The notes under the pieces are model-generated. The model was given only the letters and a program-made list of their open reading frames with translations. It did not search any database and was not told the origin of the DNA. Below are positions 25,061-33,790 of a stretch of DNA of 64,000 nt, in pieces. Each line of letters opens with the position of its first letter. The stretch's first letter is position 1. Source of the stretch: Methylobacterium currus (GTDB taxonomy: Bacteria; Pseudomonadota; Alphaproteobacteria; Rhizobiales; Beijerinckiaceae); contig NZ_CP028843.1 in NCBI RefSeq assembly GCF_003058325.1, forward strand, positions 4,633,501 to 4,697,500, read 5' to 3'. A program made the position numbers and the translations under genes.

Positions 25061-25136
25061 TGGCGCTCCCAAGGGGACTCGAACCCCTGTTTTCGCCGTG
25101 AGAGGGCGACGTCCTGGACCGCTAGACGATGGGAGC
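25061..25136 (-). tRNA. tRNA-Glu (CTC)
   Basis: Minus-strand cloverleaf of 76 bases with encoded CCA. The acceptor stem is GCTCCCA/TGGGAGC, the anticodon arm TCGCC-CTCTCAC-GGCGA gives anticodon CTC (glutamate GAG codons), and the T arm contains GGTTCGAGT. The flanks 24834-25060 and 25137-25366 show no gene; the former would hold the promoter of the minus-strand protein before it. Confidence 0.95.
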
Positions 25137-25366
25137 TGGCCCGGCGGGATGGCGGCGGTATAGCGACGGTCCGGCCCGGGCGCAAGCCTCTTAGTCGGCA
25201 ATCTCGATCGGCCATCTCGGGCCGGCGAGCGCGTGATGCCGGCCGGGGCTCCGATGGGCCCGGGCCCGATGCGCAGGCAGCCGTTTCGTTAAGCCTTCCG
25301 GGTTATCACCGCCCCGACCCGTGGCCGCGGAACGATGGCGCCGCACATCCCGATCCCGACAACCCT

Positions 25367-26230
25367 ATGCCGATCCTCACGCCGTTTCGCTGCTCGCGCC
25401 GCGCCGTCCTGACCGCCGGTACGCTCCTGGGCTTCGGGATCCTGACGCTGCAGCATTCGTGGCCGGCGCCGCTGGTCCGGCGGATCGCGATGGCCGACAT
25501 GACCTGGGTCGAGGTGCGGCAGGCCCTCGATCAAGGCTACACGACCGCCCTCGTCCCGAGCGGCGGCCTGGAGCAGAACGGCCCCTATCTCGCCATCGGC
25601 AAGCACGACAGCCTCGTCGCCTGGACGGCGCAGCGCATCGCCGAGGCTTTGGGCCACACCCTCATCGCCCCGGTCGTCTCCTACGTCCCGCAGGGGAATT
25701 TCGACCCGCCGACCGGCAACCTCGTCTTCCCGGGCACGCTCGGCGTTTCCGAGGAGGCCTATGCGGGCACGCTGGAAGGCATCGCCCGCAGCCTGAAGGC
25801 GCATGGCTTCCGCACCATCCTGTTCATCGCCGATCACGGCGGGGCCTTGGCGCCCCAGCAGCAGGTCGCGGCGCGGCTCGACCGCGACTGGGCCGCCCAG
25901 GGGGTGCGGGTGCTGAGCGTCGACGACTACTACGTCGCGGGCAACCGGGCGCAAGCGCTCTGGCTGGAGGCGCAGGGCGAGACGCCGGCGACGATCGGGG
26001 GGCATGCCGGGCTCGCCGACCACGCCTCGCTCATGGCGGCGGCGCCCGAGCGCGTCGACTTCGCCCGGCCGACGCCGCCCCTCCTTGCCCGGCTCGGGCT
26101 GACCAGCGACGGCAGCAGCGGCGATCCCCGCCGCGCCACGGCGGAGCGCGGGCGCGCGCTGCTCGACCTCCAGGTCGAGGCGGGCCTGGCGCAGATCCGC
26201 CGGTTCACGGCCACCAAGCAAGGATCGTGA
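25367..26230 (+). CDS. Creatininase-family amidohydrolase with Tat-like leader
   Basis: 287 residues. The metal-binding core of the creatininase family is seen in 'SGGLEQNGPYLAIGKHD' (Glu, His, Asp ligands) and 'IADHGGALAPQ'; members hydrolyse cyclic amides or C-N bonds. The N-terminus 'RCSRRAVLTAGTLLGF' is a twin-arginine-like leader, so the mature enzyme is probably periplasmic, which is unusual for this mostly cytoplasmic family. The stop is 2 bases before the sterol-desaturase ATG, so the two are an operon. Substrate unknown; creatinine itself is not implied. Confidence 0.85.
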   Translation: MPILTPFRCSRRAVLTAGTLLGFGILTLQHSWPAPLVRRIAMADMTWVEVRQALDQGYTTALVPSGGLEQNGPYLAIGKHDSLVAWTAQRIAEALGHTLIAPVVSYVPQGNFDPPTGNLVFPGTLGVSEEAYAGTLEGIARSLKAHGFRTILFIADHGGALAPQQQVAARLDRDWAAQGVRVLSVDDYYVAGNRAQALWLEAQGETPATIGGHAGLADHASLMAAAPERVDFARPTPPLLARLGLTSDGSSGDPRRATAERGRALLDLQVEAGLAQIRRFTATKQGS

Positions 26231-26232
26231 CG

Positions 26233-27117
26233 ATGCCGACCGTTCCGACGCCGCCCTCGCTCTGGAGCGTGATCCAGGCTCTCGGCCAGAGCACGGTCAG
26301 CATCTGGCTGCTGCTGACGATCCTGGGCCTCCTGTTCACGGTCGTCAGCTGGATCGCCCGGCCGTGCAATCCCGGCCGGCCCTGGTGGCGCAAGCCGGAC
26401 GTCGTCACCGACGTGTGCTACTGGTTCGTGATCCCGGTCGTCTCCGGCTACGCCCGGATCTGGCTCCTGGTCATCGGGCTGTTCCTGCTGAACGGGGTCC
26501 CGGCGACGCTCGGGCTTCCGAGCCTGTTCGGGGAGGGGATCGGCCCGCTCGCGGGCCTGCCCTTCTGGGCGCAGGCGCCGCTCTACCTGATCCTCTCCGA
26601 TCTCGTGATGTACGCGACGCATCGGCTGTTCCACACGATGCGGCTGTGGCGCTTCCACGCCATCCATCACTCCTCCGAGGAGATCGAGTGGACCTCGGCC
26701 GCCCGCTTCCACCCGGTCGACGCGGTCTTCCACGGCGCCCTCTCGGACGTCGTCCCGCTCCTGCTCGGCATCTCGCCGGACGTGCTGATCGCCCTCGTCC
26801 CGTTCAATGTCGGCGTCTCGGCGCTCGCGCACGCCAACCTCGACTGGACCTTCGGCCCCTTCCGCTACCTGCTGGTGAGCCCCGTCTTCCACCGCTGGCA
26901 CCACACCGGGCCGGACGAGGGCGGCAACAGCAACTTCGCGGGCTGCTTCCCGCTGATCGACCTCGTCTTCGGCACCTTCTACATGCCGAAAGGGGTGCTG
27001 CCGCAGGATTTCGGCAATGGCGACCCGGCCTTTCCGCGCGGGTTCGGCGACCAGCTGGTCCATCCGTTCCGGTCGCAGGACAGGCCGGCAGGGCTGGAGC
27101 CGGGGCCGTCTTCGTAA
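26233..27117 (+). CDS. Sterol desaturase / fatty acid hydroxylase family membrane protein
   Basis: 294-residue di-iron membrane oxygenase. Hydrophobic segments ('TVSIWLLLTILGLLFTVVSW', 'IWLLVIGLFLLNG', 'PLYLILSDLVMY') bracket the histidine boxes 'HRLFH', 'HAIHHSS' and 'HRWHH'. Such enzymes hydroxylate or desaturate lipids (carotenoids, hopanoids, fatty acids); the substrate is not readable. The ATG at 26233 has AGGA 8 bases upstream; a GTG at 26227 overlapping the creatininase stop is the alternative. A strong hairpin follows. Confidence 0.9.
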   Translation: MPTVPTPPSLWSVIQALGQSTVSIWLLLTILGLLFTVVSWIARPCNPGRPWWRKPDVVTDVCYWFVIPVVSGYARIWLLVIGLFLLNGVPATLGLPSLFGEGIGPLAGLPFWAQAPLYLILSDLVMYATHRLFHTMRLWRFHAIHHSSEEIEWTSAARFHPVDAVFHGALSDVVPLLLGISPDVLIALVPFNVGVSALAHANLDWTFGPFRYLLVSPVFHRWHHTGPDEGGNSNFAGCFPLIDLVFGTFYMPKGVLPQDFGNGDPAFPRGFGDQLVHPFRSQDRPAGLEPGPSS

Positions 27118-27197
27118 ACTTCGTGTCCCTTGCCGGGCCCGGAAAAGGGAGAGCGAGCCGACGCTCGCTCCCCGTACTGCGTGCATCCGACGCGAGA

Positions 27198-27243
27198 AGG
27201 CCCGGGAGGGGTGCCGCGCGAGCGCCGCACCCCTCCCGGGCCT
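27198..27243. terminator. Long perfect hairpin between convergent genes
   Basis: Two 17-bp arms, AGGCCCGGGAGGGGTGC (27198-27214) and its exact complement (27227-27243), separated by 12 bases. It sits between the sterol desaturase and the DAHP synthase, which converge, so a bidirectional terminator is the simplest reading. No long T tract adjoins it. Confidence 0.75.
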
Positions 27244-27270
27244 CGTCTCATGCCGAGATTGCGAAAAAAC

Positions 27271-28653
27271 CTACTCGGCCGCTTCGATCCGCGGGTGCTC
27301 GTGCTGCCGGCGCTCGCGCTTGACGAGGTCGGCGGTCAGGAAGGCCACCTCGAGCGCCTGCTCGGCGTTGAGGCGCGGGTCGCAATAGGTGTGGTAGCGG
27401 TCGTGCAGGTCCTCGGCCGTTAGCGCCCGGGCGCCGCCGGTGCACTCGGTGACGTTCTTGCCCGTCATCTCGAGGTGGATGCCGCCGGCATGCGTCCCTT
27501 CCGCCTGGTGGATGTCGAAGAAGCCCTGGATCTCCTTCATCACCCGCTCGAACGGCCGGGTCTTGTAGCCGCTCGCCGTCACGGTGTTGCCGTGCATCGG
27601 GTCGCAGGACCACACGACCTTGCGGCCCTCGCGCTCCACCGCCCGGATCAGGCCGGGGAGGTGGTCGCCGACCTTGTCGGCGCCGAAGCGGCAGATCAGG
27701 GTCAGGCGGCCGGCTTCATTCGCCGGGTTGAGCAGATCCACGAGCCGGATCAGGTCGTCGGCCTTCAGCGACGGGCCGCATTTGAGGCCGATCGGGTTCT
27801 TGATGCCTCGGGCGAACTCGATATGGGCGTGGTCGGCCTGGCGGGTGCGGTCGCCGATCCACAGCATGTGGCCCGACGTGGCGTACCAGTCGCCGCTGGT
27901 CGAATCGACCCGGGTCAGGGCCTCCTCGTAGCCGAGCAGCAGCGCCTCGTGGCTGGTATAGAAATCGGTCTGGCGCACCTCCTGGTGCGTCTCCGGGTTG
28001 ATGCCGATCGCCCGCATGAAGTCGAGGGTCTCGGTCATGCGCTGCGCCAGGTCGGCATAGGCCGAGGACTGGGGCGAGTCCTTGACGAAGCCGAGCATCC
28101 AGCGATGCGCGTTCTCGAGATTGGCGTAGCCGCCGGTCGCGAAGGCGCGCAGCAGGTTGAGCGTCGCGGCCGACTGGCGGTAGGCCTCGGCCTGCCGGCG
28201 CGGATCGGGCACGCGCTCGGCCTCCGAGAAGCCGATCCCGTTGACGATGTCGCCGCGGTAGCTCGGCAGCGTGACGCCGTCGACGGTCTCGGTTGGCGAG
28301 GAGCGCGGCTTGGCGAACTGCCCGGCGATGCGGCCGACCTTCACCACCGGCGAACCGCCCGCGAAGGTCAGCACCAGCGCCATCTGGAGGAAGACGCGGA
28401 AGAAATCGCGGATGTTGTCGGCGGAATGCTCGTCGAAGCTCTCGGCGCAGTCGCCGCCCTGGAGCAGGAAGGCCTCGCCCGCCGCGACCTTGGCGAGGCC
28501 CTGCTTCAGCTTGCGCGCCTCGCCTGCAAAAACCAGCGGAGGAAAGCTCGCGAGCTGCCGCTCCACTGCCTCGAGGGAAGCGGAATCCGGATAATCCGGG
28601 ACCTGCTGAATCGGCAGCCGCCGCCAGCTCGTGGGGGTCCAACGCTCGCTCAT
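27271..28653 (-). CDS. aroG: Class II (plant-type) DAHP synthase
   Basis: Condenses phosphoenolpyruvate and erythrose-4-phosphate to 3-deoxy-D-arabino-heptulosonate-7-phosphate, the entry to the shikimate pathway. 460 residues. Metal ligands are in '[14 protein letters not shown]' (Cys), 'SCDPMHGNT' (His), '[14 protein letters not shown]' (Glu) and '[10 protein letters not shown]' (Asp); '[15 protein letters not shown]' binds substrate. The ATG at 28653 is preceded by GAGGAGAG, which decides against a start 6 codons earlier. The symbol aroG follows mycobacterial usage. Stand-alone gene; the prephenate dehydratase of the same overall pathway lies 12 kb away. Confidence 0.96.
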   Translation of the reverse strand: MSERWTPTSWRRLPIQQVPDYPDSASLEAVERQLASFPPLVFAGEARKLKQGLAKVAAGEAFLLQGGDCAESFDEHSADNIRDFFRVFLQMALVLTFAGGSPVVKVGRIAGQFAKPRSSPTETVDGVTLPSYRGDIVNGIGFSEAERVPDPRRQAEAYRQSAATLNLLRAFATGGYANLENAHRWMLGFVKDSPQSSAYADLAQRMTETLDFMRAIGINPETHQEVRQTDFYTSHEALLLGYEEALTRVDSTSGDWYATSGHMLWIGDRTRQADHAHIEFARGIKNPIGLKCGPSLKADDLIRLVDLLNPANEAGRLTLICRFGADKVGDHLPGLIRAVEREGRKVVWSCDPMHGNTVTASGYKTRPFERVMKEIQGFFDIHQAEGTHAGGIHLEMTGKNVTECTGGARALTAEDLHDRYHTYCDPRLNAEQALEVAFLTADLVKRERRQHEHPRIEAAE

Positions 28654-29041
28654 CGTCCTCTCCTCGCGCACCTCTTCGATAACCGGTCAGGTCGGTCGCG
28701 GAAGCCGGGCTTATAGGGGGGTTTGCCCCGCCGCGCGAGGGGTCTTGCGCAGGGGTGATCCTCGCAACGGGCGGGGATGCCGCTCCGGCACCCCGCCCCG
28801 CGTTCCGGCTCGCCCGAACCGGCATTCGGCATAGGCTCTCGGCACTGGACCTCTCCATCAGTGCATGACAGTATTCCGCCCGGATCGGTGCCGCCATGAT
28901 TGATGCTTGTCAAAGCATAAGCTCCACCGCGCTGCTGCGGATTGTTCGCTCATCGATCGTGCGAGGCGGATGGCGATGAGGCGGAGCATGCGACTGGCGG
29001 AGCCGGCAGGCGCCCCGATCCCCCCTCCCGAGGTCCGAACC
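28654..29041. other. Intergenic region between divergent DAHP synthase and cyclase genes
   Basis: 388 bases with no gene I can support. It should carry both divergent promoters. In-frame starts for the cyclase exist within it (28907, 28976, 28988) and would extend that protein with an unconserved Arg-rich leader. I see no convincing operator. Confidence 0.5.
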
Positions 29042-30784
29042 ATGGAGCGCCACCTCGCCGCCATCCTGGTCGCCGACGTGGTCGGCTACACCCGGCTCAG
29101 CGAGATGGCCGAGGAGGAGACCCACCGCCGCCTGAAGACCCTGCGCGCCGGGATCATCGACCCGTTGATCACGGAGTGCGGCGGCCGGATCGTCAAGAAT
29201 ACCGGCGACGGCTTCATCGCCACCTTCCCGGAGGCCGGTCCGGCGGCGGATTGCGCCCTCGCCCTGCAGCGTCGCATCACCGAGGCGACGGAGCGCGATC
29301 CCGCGGAGGCGCGCCTGACCTTCCGGATGGGCGTCAACCTCGCGGAGATCATCGTCGAGGACGGCGACGTCTTCGGCGACGGCGTCAACGTGGCGTCCCG
29401 GCTGCAGGCCTATGCCGAGGCCGGCGACGTGATCGTCTCGGAGGCGGTGTTCGCCCGGGCGAGCGCGGCGGCGCGGGCGCTGGCGACCGATCTCGGGCCG
29501 CTGCCCCTGCGCAACCACGCCCGGCCGGTCCGGGCCTTCGCCCTGCGCTGCGGGACGGGCCCGGGCCCTCGGGCCGGCGAATGCCTGCCGGGCATCGAGG
29601 CGCGGGCCTCGATCGCGGTGCTGCCGTTCCGGGCCTGCGCGCCGGACCGGCTCGCCCTCGCCGACGGCTTCACCGACTGGATCGTCCGGGCACTGTCGTC
29701 CCTGCGCGACCTGTTCGTGATCTCCCGCGGCTCGACCCTGGCCTATCGCCGCGGGCGCGCCGACCCGGCGGCGTTCGGCCGTCGCCTCGGCGTGCGCTAC
29801 GTCATGGACGGGACGATCCAGCATCACGGCGACAGCTTGCGGGTCTGCACCGTGCTGATCGAGTGCGGCACCGGGGCGGTGGTCAGCGCCGACCATTACG
29901 AGGGCCTCGTCGGCCAGGTCTTCGCCCTGCAGGACGCCATCGCGGTGAAGCTGATCCGCAACCTCGCGCCGCATGTGCGCGAGCGCGAATTGCAGCGGGC
30001 CCTGCGCAAGCATCCGGCGAGCCTGACCAGCTACGACCTGCTGCTCCAGGCCCTGGACCTGCTGCACCGGATGGATGCCGAGAGCTTCGCCCGGGCCGGC
30101 GGCCTCCTGCAGCAGGCGATCGCCCTCGACCCGTCCTACGCGCCGCCCTTCGCCTACGCGGCCTGGTGGCACGTCTTCCGGGTCGGCGAGATGGGGTCGC
30201 CCGATCCGGACGGCGACGCCCGGGCGGCGGCGGACCGCGCCCGCGCGGCGATCGAGCGGGACGGCAACGACCCCCTGGCGCTGGCGATCTACGGCCACGT
30301 CCAGGCCTATCTCCTGCGCGACGCCCGCACGGCGCGGCTCTTCCTCGACCGGGCGATCGAGGCGGGGCCGAGCCTCGCCATCGCCTGGACGATGAGCAGC
30401 GCCGCCCACGGCTTTGCCGGCCATGGCAGGCGGGCGGTGGAGCACGGGGAGATCGGCCAGCGGCTGGCGCCGAGCGACCCGTACACGTTCTGGCACGAGG
30501 GCCTGCTCGCCCAGGCCCACTACGTCGCGGGCGACTACGATGCGGCTCTGGCCTGGAGCCTGAGCGCGGTGGCGCGCAACCGCGCGATCCGCTTCACCCT
30601 GCGCACCCTCGCGGCGAGCCTGGCGGCGGCCGGCCGCCTGGCCGAGGCGTCCGAAGCGGCGGCGGAGATGATGCGTCTCCAGCCGAGCTTCCGGCTCGGC
30701 GCTTATGCGCCGCGCTGCCCCTTCGCCGATCCGGTCCGGTCGCGCTGGATCGGGCACCTGCGGGCGGCGGGGCTGCCGGACTGA
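29042..30784 (+). CDS. Class III adenylate/guanylate cyclase with TPR region
   Basis: 580 residues from the ATG at 29042. Residues 1-170 are a class III nucleotide cyclase domain: metal-binding D12 ('LVADVVGYTRL') and D56 ('NTGDGFIATF'), and the transition-state Asn/Arg pair N116 and R120 ('DGVNVASR'). Residues about 185-300 match the TolB-like/FlgO-like module often fused to these cyclases ('ASIAVLPF', 'GVRYVMDGTIQ', 'ALQDAIAVKLI'). The rest is helical TPR repeat ('AGGLLQQAIALDPSYAPPF', 'GDYDAALAWSLSAVARN'). No membrane segment is evident. It presumably makes cAMP in response to a signal read by the C-terminus; the signal is unknown. An upstream start at 28907 would add 45 residues. Confidence 0.88.
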   Translation: MERHLAAILVADVVGYTRLSEMAEEETHRRLKTLRAGIIDPLITECGGRIVKNTGDGFIATFPEAGPAADCALALQRRITEATERDPAEARLTFRMGVNLAEIIVEDGDVFGDGVNVASRLQAYAEAGDVIVSEAVFARASAAARALATDLGPLPLRNHARPVRAFALRCGTGPGPRAGECLPGIEARASIAVLPFRACAPDRLALADGFTDWIVRALSSLRDLFVISRGSTLAYRRGRADPAAFGRRLGVRYVMDGTIQHHGDSLRVCTVLIECGTGAVVSADHYEGLVGQVFALQDAIAVKLIRNLAPHVRERELQRALRKHPASLTSYDLLLQALDLLHRMDAESFARAGGLLQQAIALDPSYAPPFAYAAWWHVFRVGEMGSPDPDGDARAAADRARAAIERDGNDPLALAIYGHVQAYLLRDARTARLFLDRAIEAGPSLAIAWTMSSAAHGFAGHGRRAVEHGEIGQRLAPSDPYTFWHEGLLAQAHYVAGDYDAALAWSLSAVARNRAIRFTLRTLAASLAAAGRLAEASEAAAEMMRLQPSFRLGAYAPRCPFADPVRSRWIGHLRAAGLPD

Positions 30785-30887
30785 ACGGAGGCTCAGCGCC
30801 CCTCGCGGCACCGGCCGGCAAGGGGCCGCAATCGGGCATCATCGCCGAGCCAATCGAACGGGGGGAGTCGGGTCGGGGAGGGGAGCG

Positions 30888-31913
30888 ATGACGGGCAACA
30901 CAGGCAATACCGGGAACACCGGCAATACGGGCAATACCGGCAATGCCGGCATCAATGGCGATGCCGGCGGCTGGTTCGTGCCGGACCGGCCGGACTTCCC
31001 GTTCTCCCTCGAGGCGACGCAGGAGGGGGCCGAGATCGGGAGCTTGCGCCGGCCGGTCTTCATCCGTGACGAGACCCCGCCGGGCGCCGCCCGCAGGCGG
31101 ATCGCCTTCCGCAGCCTGGACGCCCCGACCGGCCGGTCGCTCGCCTTCGAGGACCGCGCCTGGGCCGGGCGCTGGTACGCCTACCGGGTGCTGCGGGACT
31201 TCGCCGCGACGGGCTGGGACACCGACGCCCTCCACGACGCGATGGCGCAGATCCTCCTCGACCTGCGCGACCAGACGGACGGCCAGAGCGGTCAGGCGAT
31301 CGAGCTCGACACGCTCCTGGTGCTGGCGCGGGACGAGCGCGCCTCGGCACTGGGCGAGATCCTGGCCCAGGATGTCGAGTTCATCACCGCCTTCATGGAG
31401 GCCCTGTCGATGAATCCGGCCTCGCACCCCCGCACCTACCGGGTGCTGCACATCGCCAGCCTCGTCGGCTCCTTCGCGGCCCTGCGCGTCAAGGAGGCCT
31501 TCGACCGGCCGCGGCCCTCCTTCCTCTGCCCGGCCCTGCTGCCGCCGGTGCCGGTGCCGGGGCATTCGTCCTTCCCGAGCGGCCACGCCACCCAGGCGCG
31601 CCTGATGGCGCGGTGCGTCGCCGGCGTACTTCGCGTCGCCGGCCTGCCCCATGCCGAGCGCCGCCCGGTCAACGAGACCCTGAAGGCCCTCGCCCGGCGC
31701 GTCGCCCGCAACCGCGAGATCGCCGGGCTGCACTATCCGAGCGATTCGATCGCCGGCCGCCGGCTCGCCGACGCGGTGTTCGCGACGCTGTCGGCCCATG
31801 ACGGCGACGGCCTGAGCCGCGGGGACTACGCCCTGCCGCGCTTCGGCGACGCCGTGATCGCGGCCGCCCGGGAATGCGTCCCGGATCTGGTCCTGCCCTC
31901 GGGCACGGTGTGA
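30888..31913 (+). CDS. PAP2/vanadium-haloperoxidase-fold protein with Asn-Thr-Gly repeats at the N-terminus
   Basis: 341 residues. The acid phosphatase/haloperoxidase signature is complete: 'KEAFDRPRPS', 'PSGHATQ' and 'RNREIAGLHYPSD'. There is no signal peptide or membrane run, so it is a soluble member, closer in character to bacterial haloperoxidase-like proteins than to membrane lipid phosphatases. The N-terminus is a Gly-Asn-Thr tandem repeat (30894-30947). The start ATG has GGGGAGGGGAG just upstream. A G1-peptidase-like gene follows 16 bases after the stop; the two are probably co-transcribed. Activity (phosphatase or peroxidase) cannot be decided from sequence. Confidence 0.82.
   Translation: MTGNTGNTGNTGNTGNTGNAGINGDAGGWFVPDRPDFPFSLEATQEGAEIGSLRRPVFIRDETPPGAARRRIAFRSLDAPTGRSLAFEDRAWAGRWYAYRVLRDFAATGWDTDALHDAMAQILLDLRDQTDGQSGQAIELDTLLVLARDERASALGEILAQDVEFITAFMEALSMNPASHPRTYRVLHIASLVGSFAALRVKEAFDRPRPSFLCPALLPPVPVPGHSSFPSGHATQARLMARCVAGVLRVAGLPHAERRPVNETLKALARRVARNREIAGLHYPSDSIAGRRLADAVFATLSAHDGDGLSRGDYALPRFGDAVIAAARECVPDLVLPSGTV
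30894..30947 (+). repeat. 9-bp tandem repeat encoding Gly-Asn-Thr
   Basis: Six in-frame 9-base units: five encode Gly-Asn-Thr and the sixth Gly-Asn-Ala, with synonymous third-position differences between units. It lies at codons 3-20 of the PAP2-fold gene. Confidence 0.85.
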
Positions 31914-31929
31914 CGGGAGGGCGGCGGCG

Positions 31930-32958
31930 ATGCCCCAGACATCCGAGAGGCCCCGGACATCCGAGACGCCCCTGGACTCCGACGACGGTGCCGGCGATCC
32001 CGCCCCGCACCTCGCCCTCCGGCCGCTTCCCCTGCCGCCGGCCGATCTGGACCTGGGGCAGGCCGATGCGGGTCTCCTCGCCGGCTTCGGCCTGCCGGTG
32101 CCGCGGCCCGCGGACGGTCCGGCGGCACGCGCCTTCCGCCGGGCCTTCCTGGCACCGCCGCCGGACCGGCCCTTGCGCTTCGTGGAAGTGCCGCGGCCGG
32201 TCGCGGCGCCGCAACTCCTGATCGCGCGCCCCCACGCCTCCGTGCCGGCGCGCCGCAGCGTGAACTGGTCGGGGGCCTCACTCACGGCGCTCCACGGGCG
32301 CAGCCTCGCCGGCGTCATGGCGCGCTGGCAGGTGCCGGCGGTGACGGGGGAGCCGGGGCGTGCTGCCCGCGCCTCGGCCTGGATCGGCCTCGACGGGCAG
32401 GGCCTCTACCGCAACGCCAGCCTGCCGCAGATCGGCACCCTGCAGGTCTGGGACGGGGCCGAGGCCCGCTACGAGACCTGGGTGCAATGGTGGGCCCGGG
32501 GCGAGGACAACGCGCCCCAGCCACTCGGCCTCATGGTCGCGCCGGGCGACTGCGTGAGCGCGATCCTGACGGTCCTCGACCCCGTGACTGTGCGCTTCAA
32601 CCTGAAGAACGAGACCGCCGGCACGATGCTCCAGGCCTTCGACCTCACGGCGCCGGGCGGCCGGCACGTCTCGGGGGCGAGCGCCGCCTGGATCCTCGAG
32701 CGCCCGAGCCCACTCGATGCCGATGGCTGGCACCCGTACCCGCTCGCCGCCTACGGGTCGCTCGCCTTCACCGCCTGCCTGGCGCAATCCCGCGGTCCGG
32801 GCGACACGGCCTTCACCGAGCACGACCTTTCCCGGGCGAGCCTGATCCGCATGACCGCCCTCGATCGCGATCCGGGCCAGGCCCGCACGATCTCGAATCC
32901 GGTGCGGGTGACGGGGGATCCGCGGGCGCTGACGATGTGCTTCGGAGCGCCGTATTGA
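31930..32958 (+). CDS. G1 (eqolisin) peptidase-like protein
   Basis: 342 residues with a Pro/Asp-rich first 90 residues and then a beta-rich domain resembling glutamic peptidases of family G1: 'RSVNWSGASL', 'ARWQVPAV', 'SAWIGLDGQG', 'LPQIGTLQVW' (the Gln in the place of the catalytic glutamine), 'YETWVQWWARG', 'VAPGDCVSAIL'. At the position of the catalytic glutamate, fungal enzymes read Ala-Glu-Trp-Ile; here it is 'SAAWILERPS', with Ala. It may therefore be catalytically inactive or use the later Glu. No clear signal peptide. It follows the PAP2-fold gene by 16 bases. Family assignment is by motif memory and needs confirmation. Confidence 0.6.
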   Translation: MPQTSERPRTSETPLDSDDGAGDPAPHLALRPLPLPPADLDLGQADAGLLAGFGLPVPRPADGPAARAFRRAFLAPPPDRPLRFVEVPRPVAAPQLLIARPHASVPARRSVNWSGASLTALHGRSLAGVMARWQVPAVTGEPGRAARASAWIGLDGQGLYRNASLPQIGTLQVWDGAEARYETWVQWWARGEDNAPQPLGLMVAPGDCVSAILTVLDPVTVRFNLKNETAGTMLQAFDLTAPGGRHVSGASAAWILERPSPLDADGWHPYPLAAYGSLAFTACLAQSRGPGDTAFTEHDLSRASLIRMTALDRDPGQARTISNPVRVTGDPRALTMCFGAPY

Positions 32959-32986
32959 TCGATGGTTCGGCCGCCGATCCAAAAGG

Positions 32987-33790
32987 TCACTCTCGCGCCG
33001 GACCCGCTACGCTCCAACGCGGCCGGTCGTTGGAGCGCGCCCGCTCCTCGCCGGAACCCAGCGGCTTCCCACTGAGGGCCCATGTCCCCATGGCGAAGGC
33101 CGCCCCGCCGATCGCCGCACCCACGATCATGTCCGAAGCATAGTGGCTTCCATGGACCGGTGTCGCGGCCAGCATCAGACCATTGAGAGCAAGAGCGAGC
33201 CAGCGGACGCGCGGCACCGGCCACGCGGCCAACATGAAGATCACGGCCGCCGCAGCATGCCAAGATGGGAAGGAGATGACGCGCAGATCAGAGAAGGCTG
33301 GCATCACCGGAGGCAGCTCCGGCTGCCGCAACCACAGCAGCGGTGCCGTCGCGGCGTCCGTGAACTCGATCGCGATGCCCGCGTGCCCGGCCGGTGTCAT
33401 TCCGTAGAACTGGTAGGCACCGAGTGCCGGCAGGAACAGGGCGACGATCCAGGTGATCTGTATCGACAGAGGAAGCGCGATTTGCAGCGAAGCGTAGTCT
33501 CGCACCCTCTTCTGGACGATGAACACGATGAGCAGAGCGAATGGCTGCCACCAGATCGACCGATATGCCGTCACCAGAATCCAGTTGATGCTCGGTTCAG
33601 ATGCACCCATTCGAAATAGATGAGCCAATTAAAGCCCAGGGCGGCATCCCAGGCAGCGAGATCAAGATCGATCAGGCGGAATTGCCGCCGGCATACGGAA
33701 TGACATATTGGAGCTCAAATGCAGCAACACCTGCCAATATGAAGAAAGCAAGCACTAAAACTAATAAGTTCGCAGAAATTTATTTTCTAA
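32987..33790 (-). pseudogene. Frameshifted PAP2-family membrane protein
   Basis: The intact part (TTG at 33628 to 32987, 213 codons) encodes membrane segments and PAP2 motifs 'SFPSWHAAAAVIF' and 'HGSHYASDMIVG', like inositolphosphotransferase-type PAP2 proteins. Upstream, matching sequence continues in other frames: 33681 to about 33605 reads 'FRLIDLDLAAWDAALGFNW' then 'LIYFEWVHLN', joining 'PSINWILVTAYRSIWWQ' of the main frame across a one-base slip; about 33782-33672 reads a membrane segment 'LLVLVLAFFILAGVAAFE' ending in TGA at 33674-33672. At least two frameshifts therefore break the gene. The region falls into a low-GC patch, unlike its neighbours. A hydrophobic 74-codon frame at 33794-34018 may be its N-terminus. 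Confidence 0.7.

Noticed and set aside
25061..25136. tRNA-Glu as an attachment site for an integrated element
   Set aside because: No integrase and no repeated tRNA 3' end were seen nearby; neighbours look like ordinary chromosomal genes.
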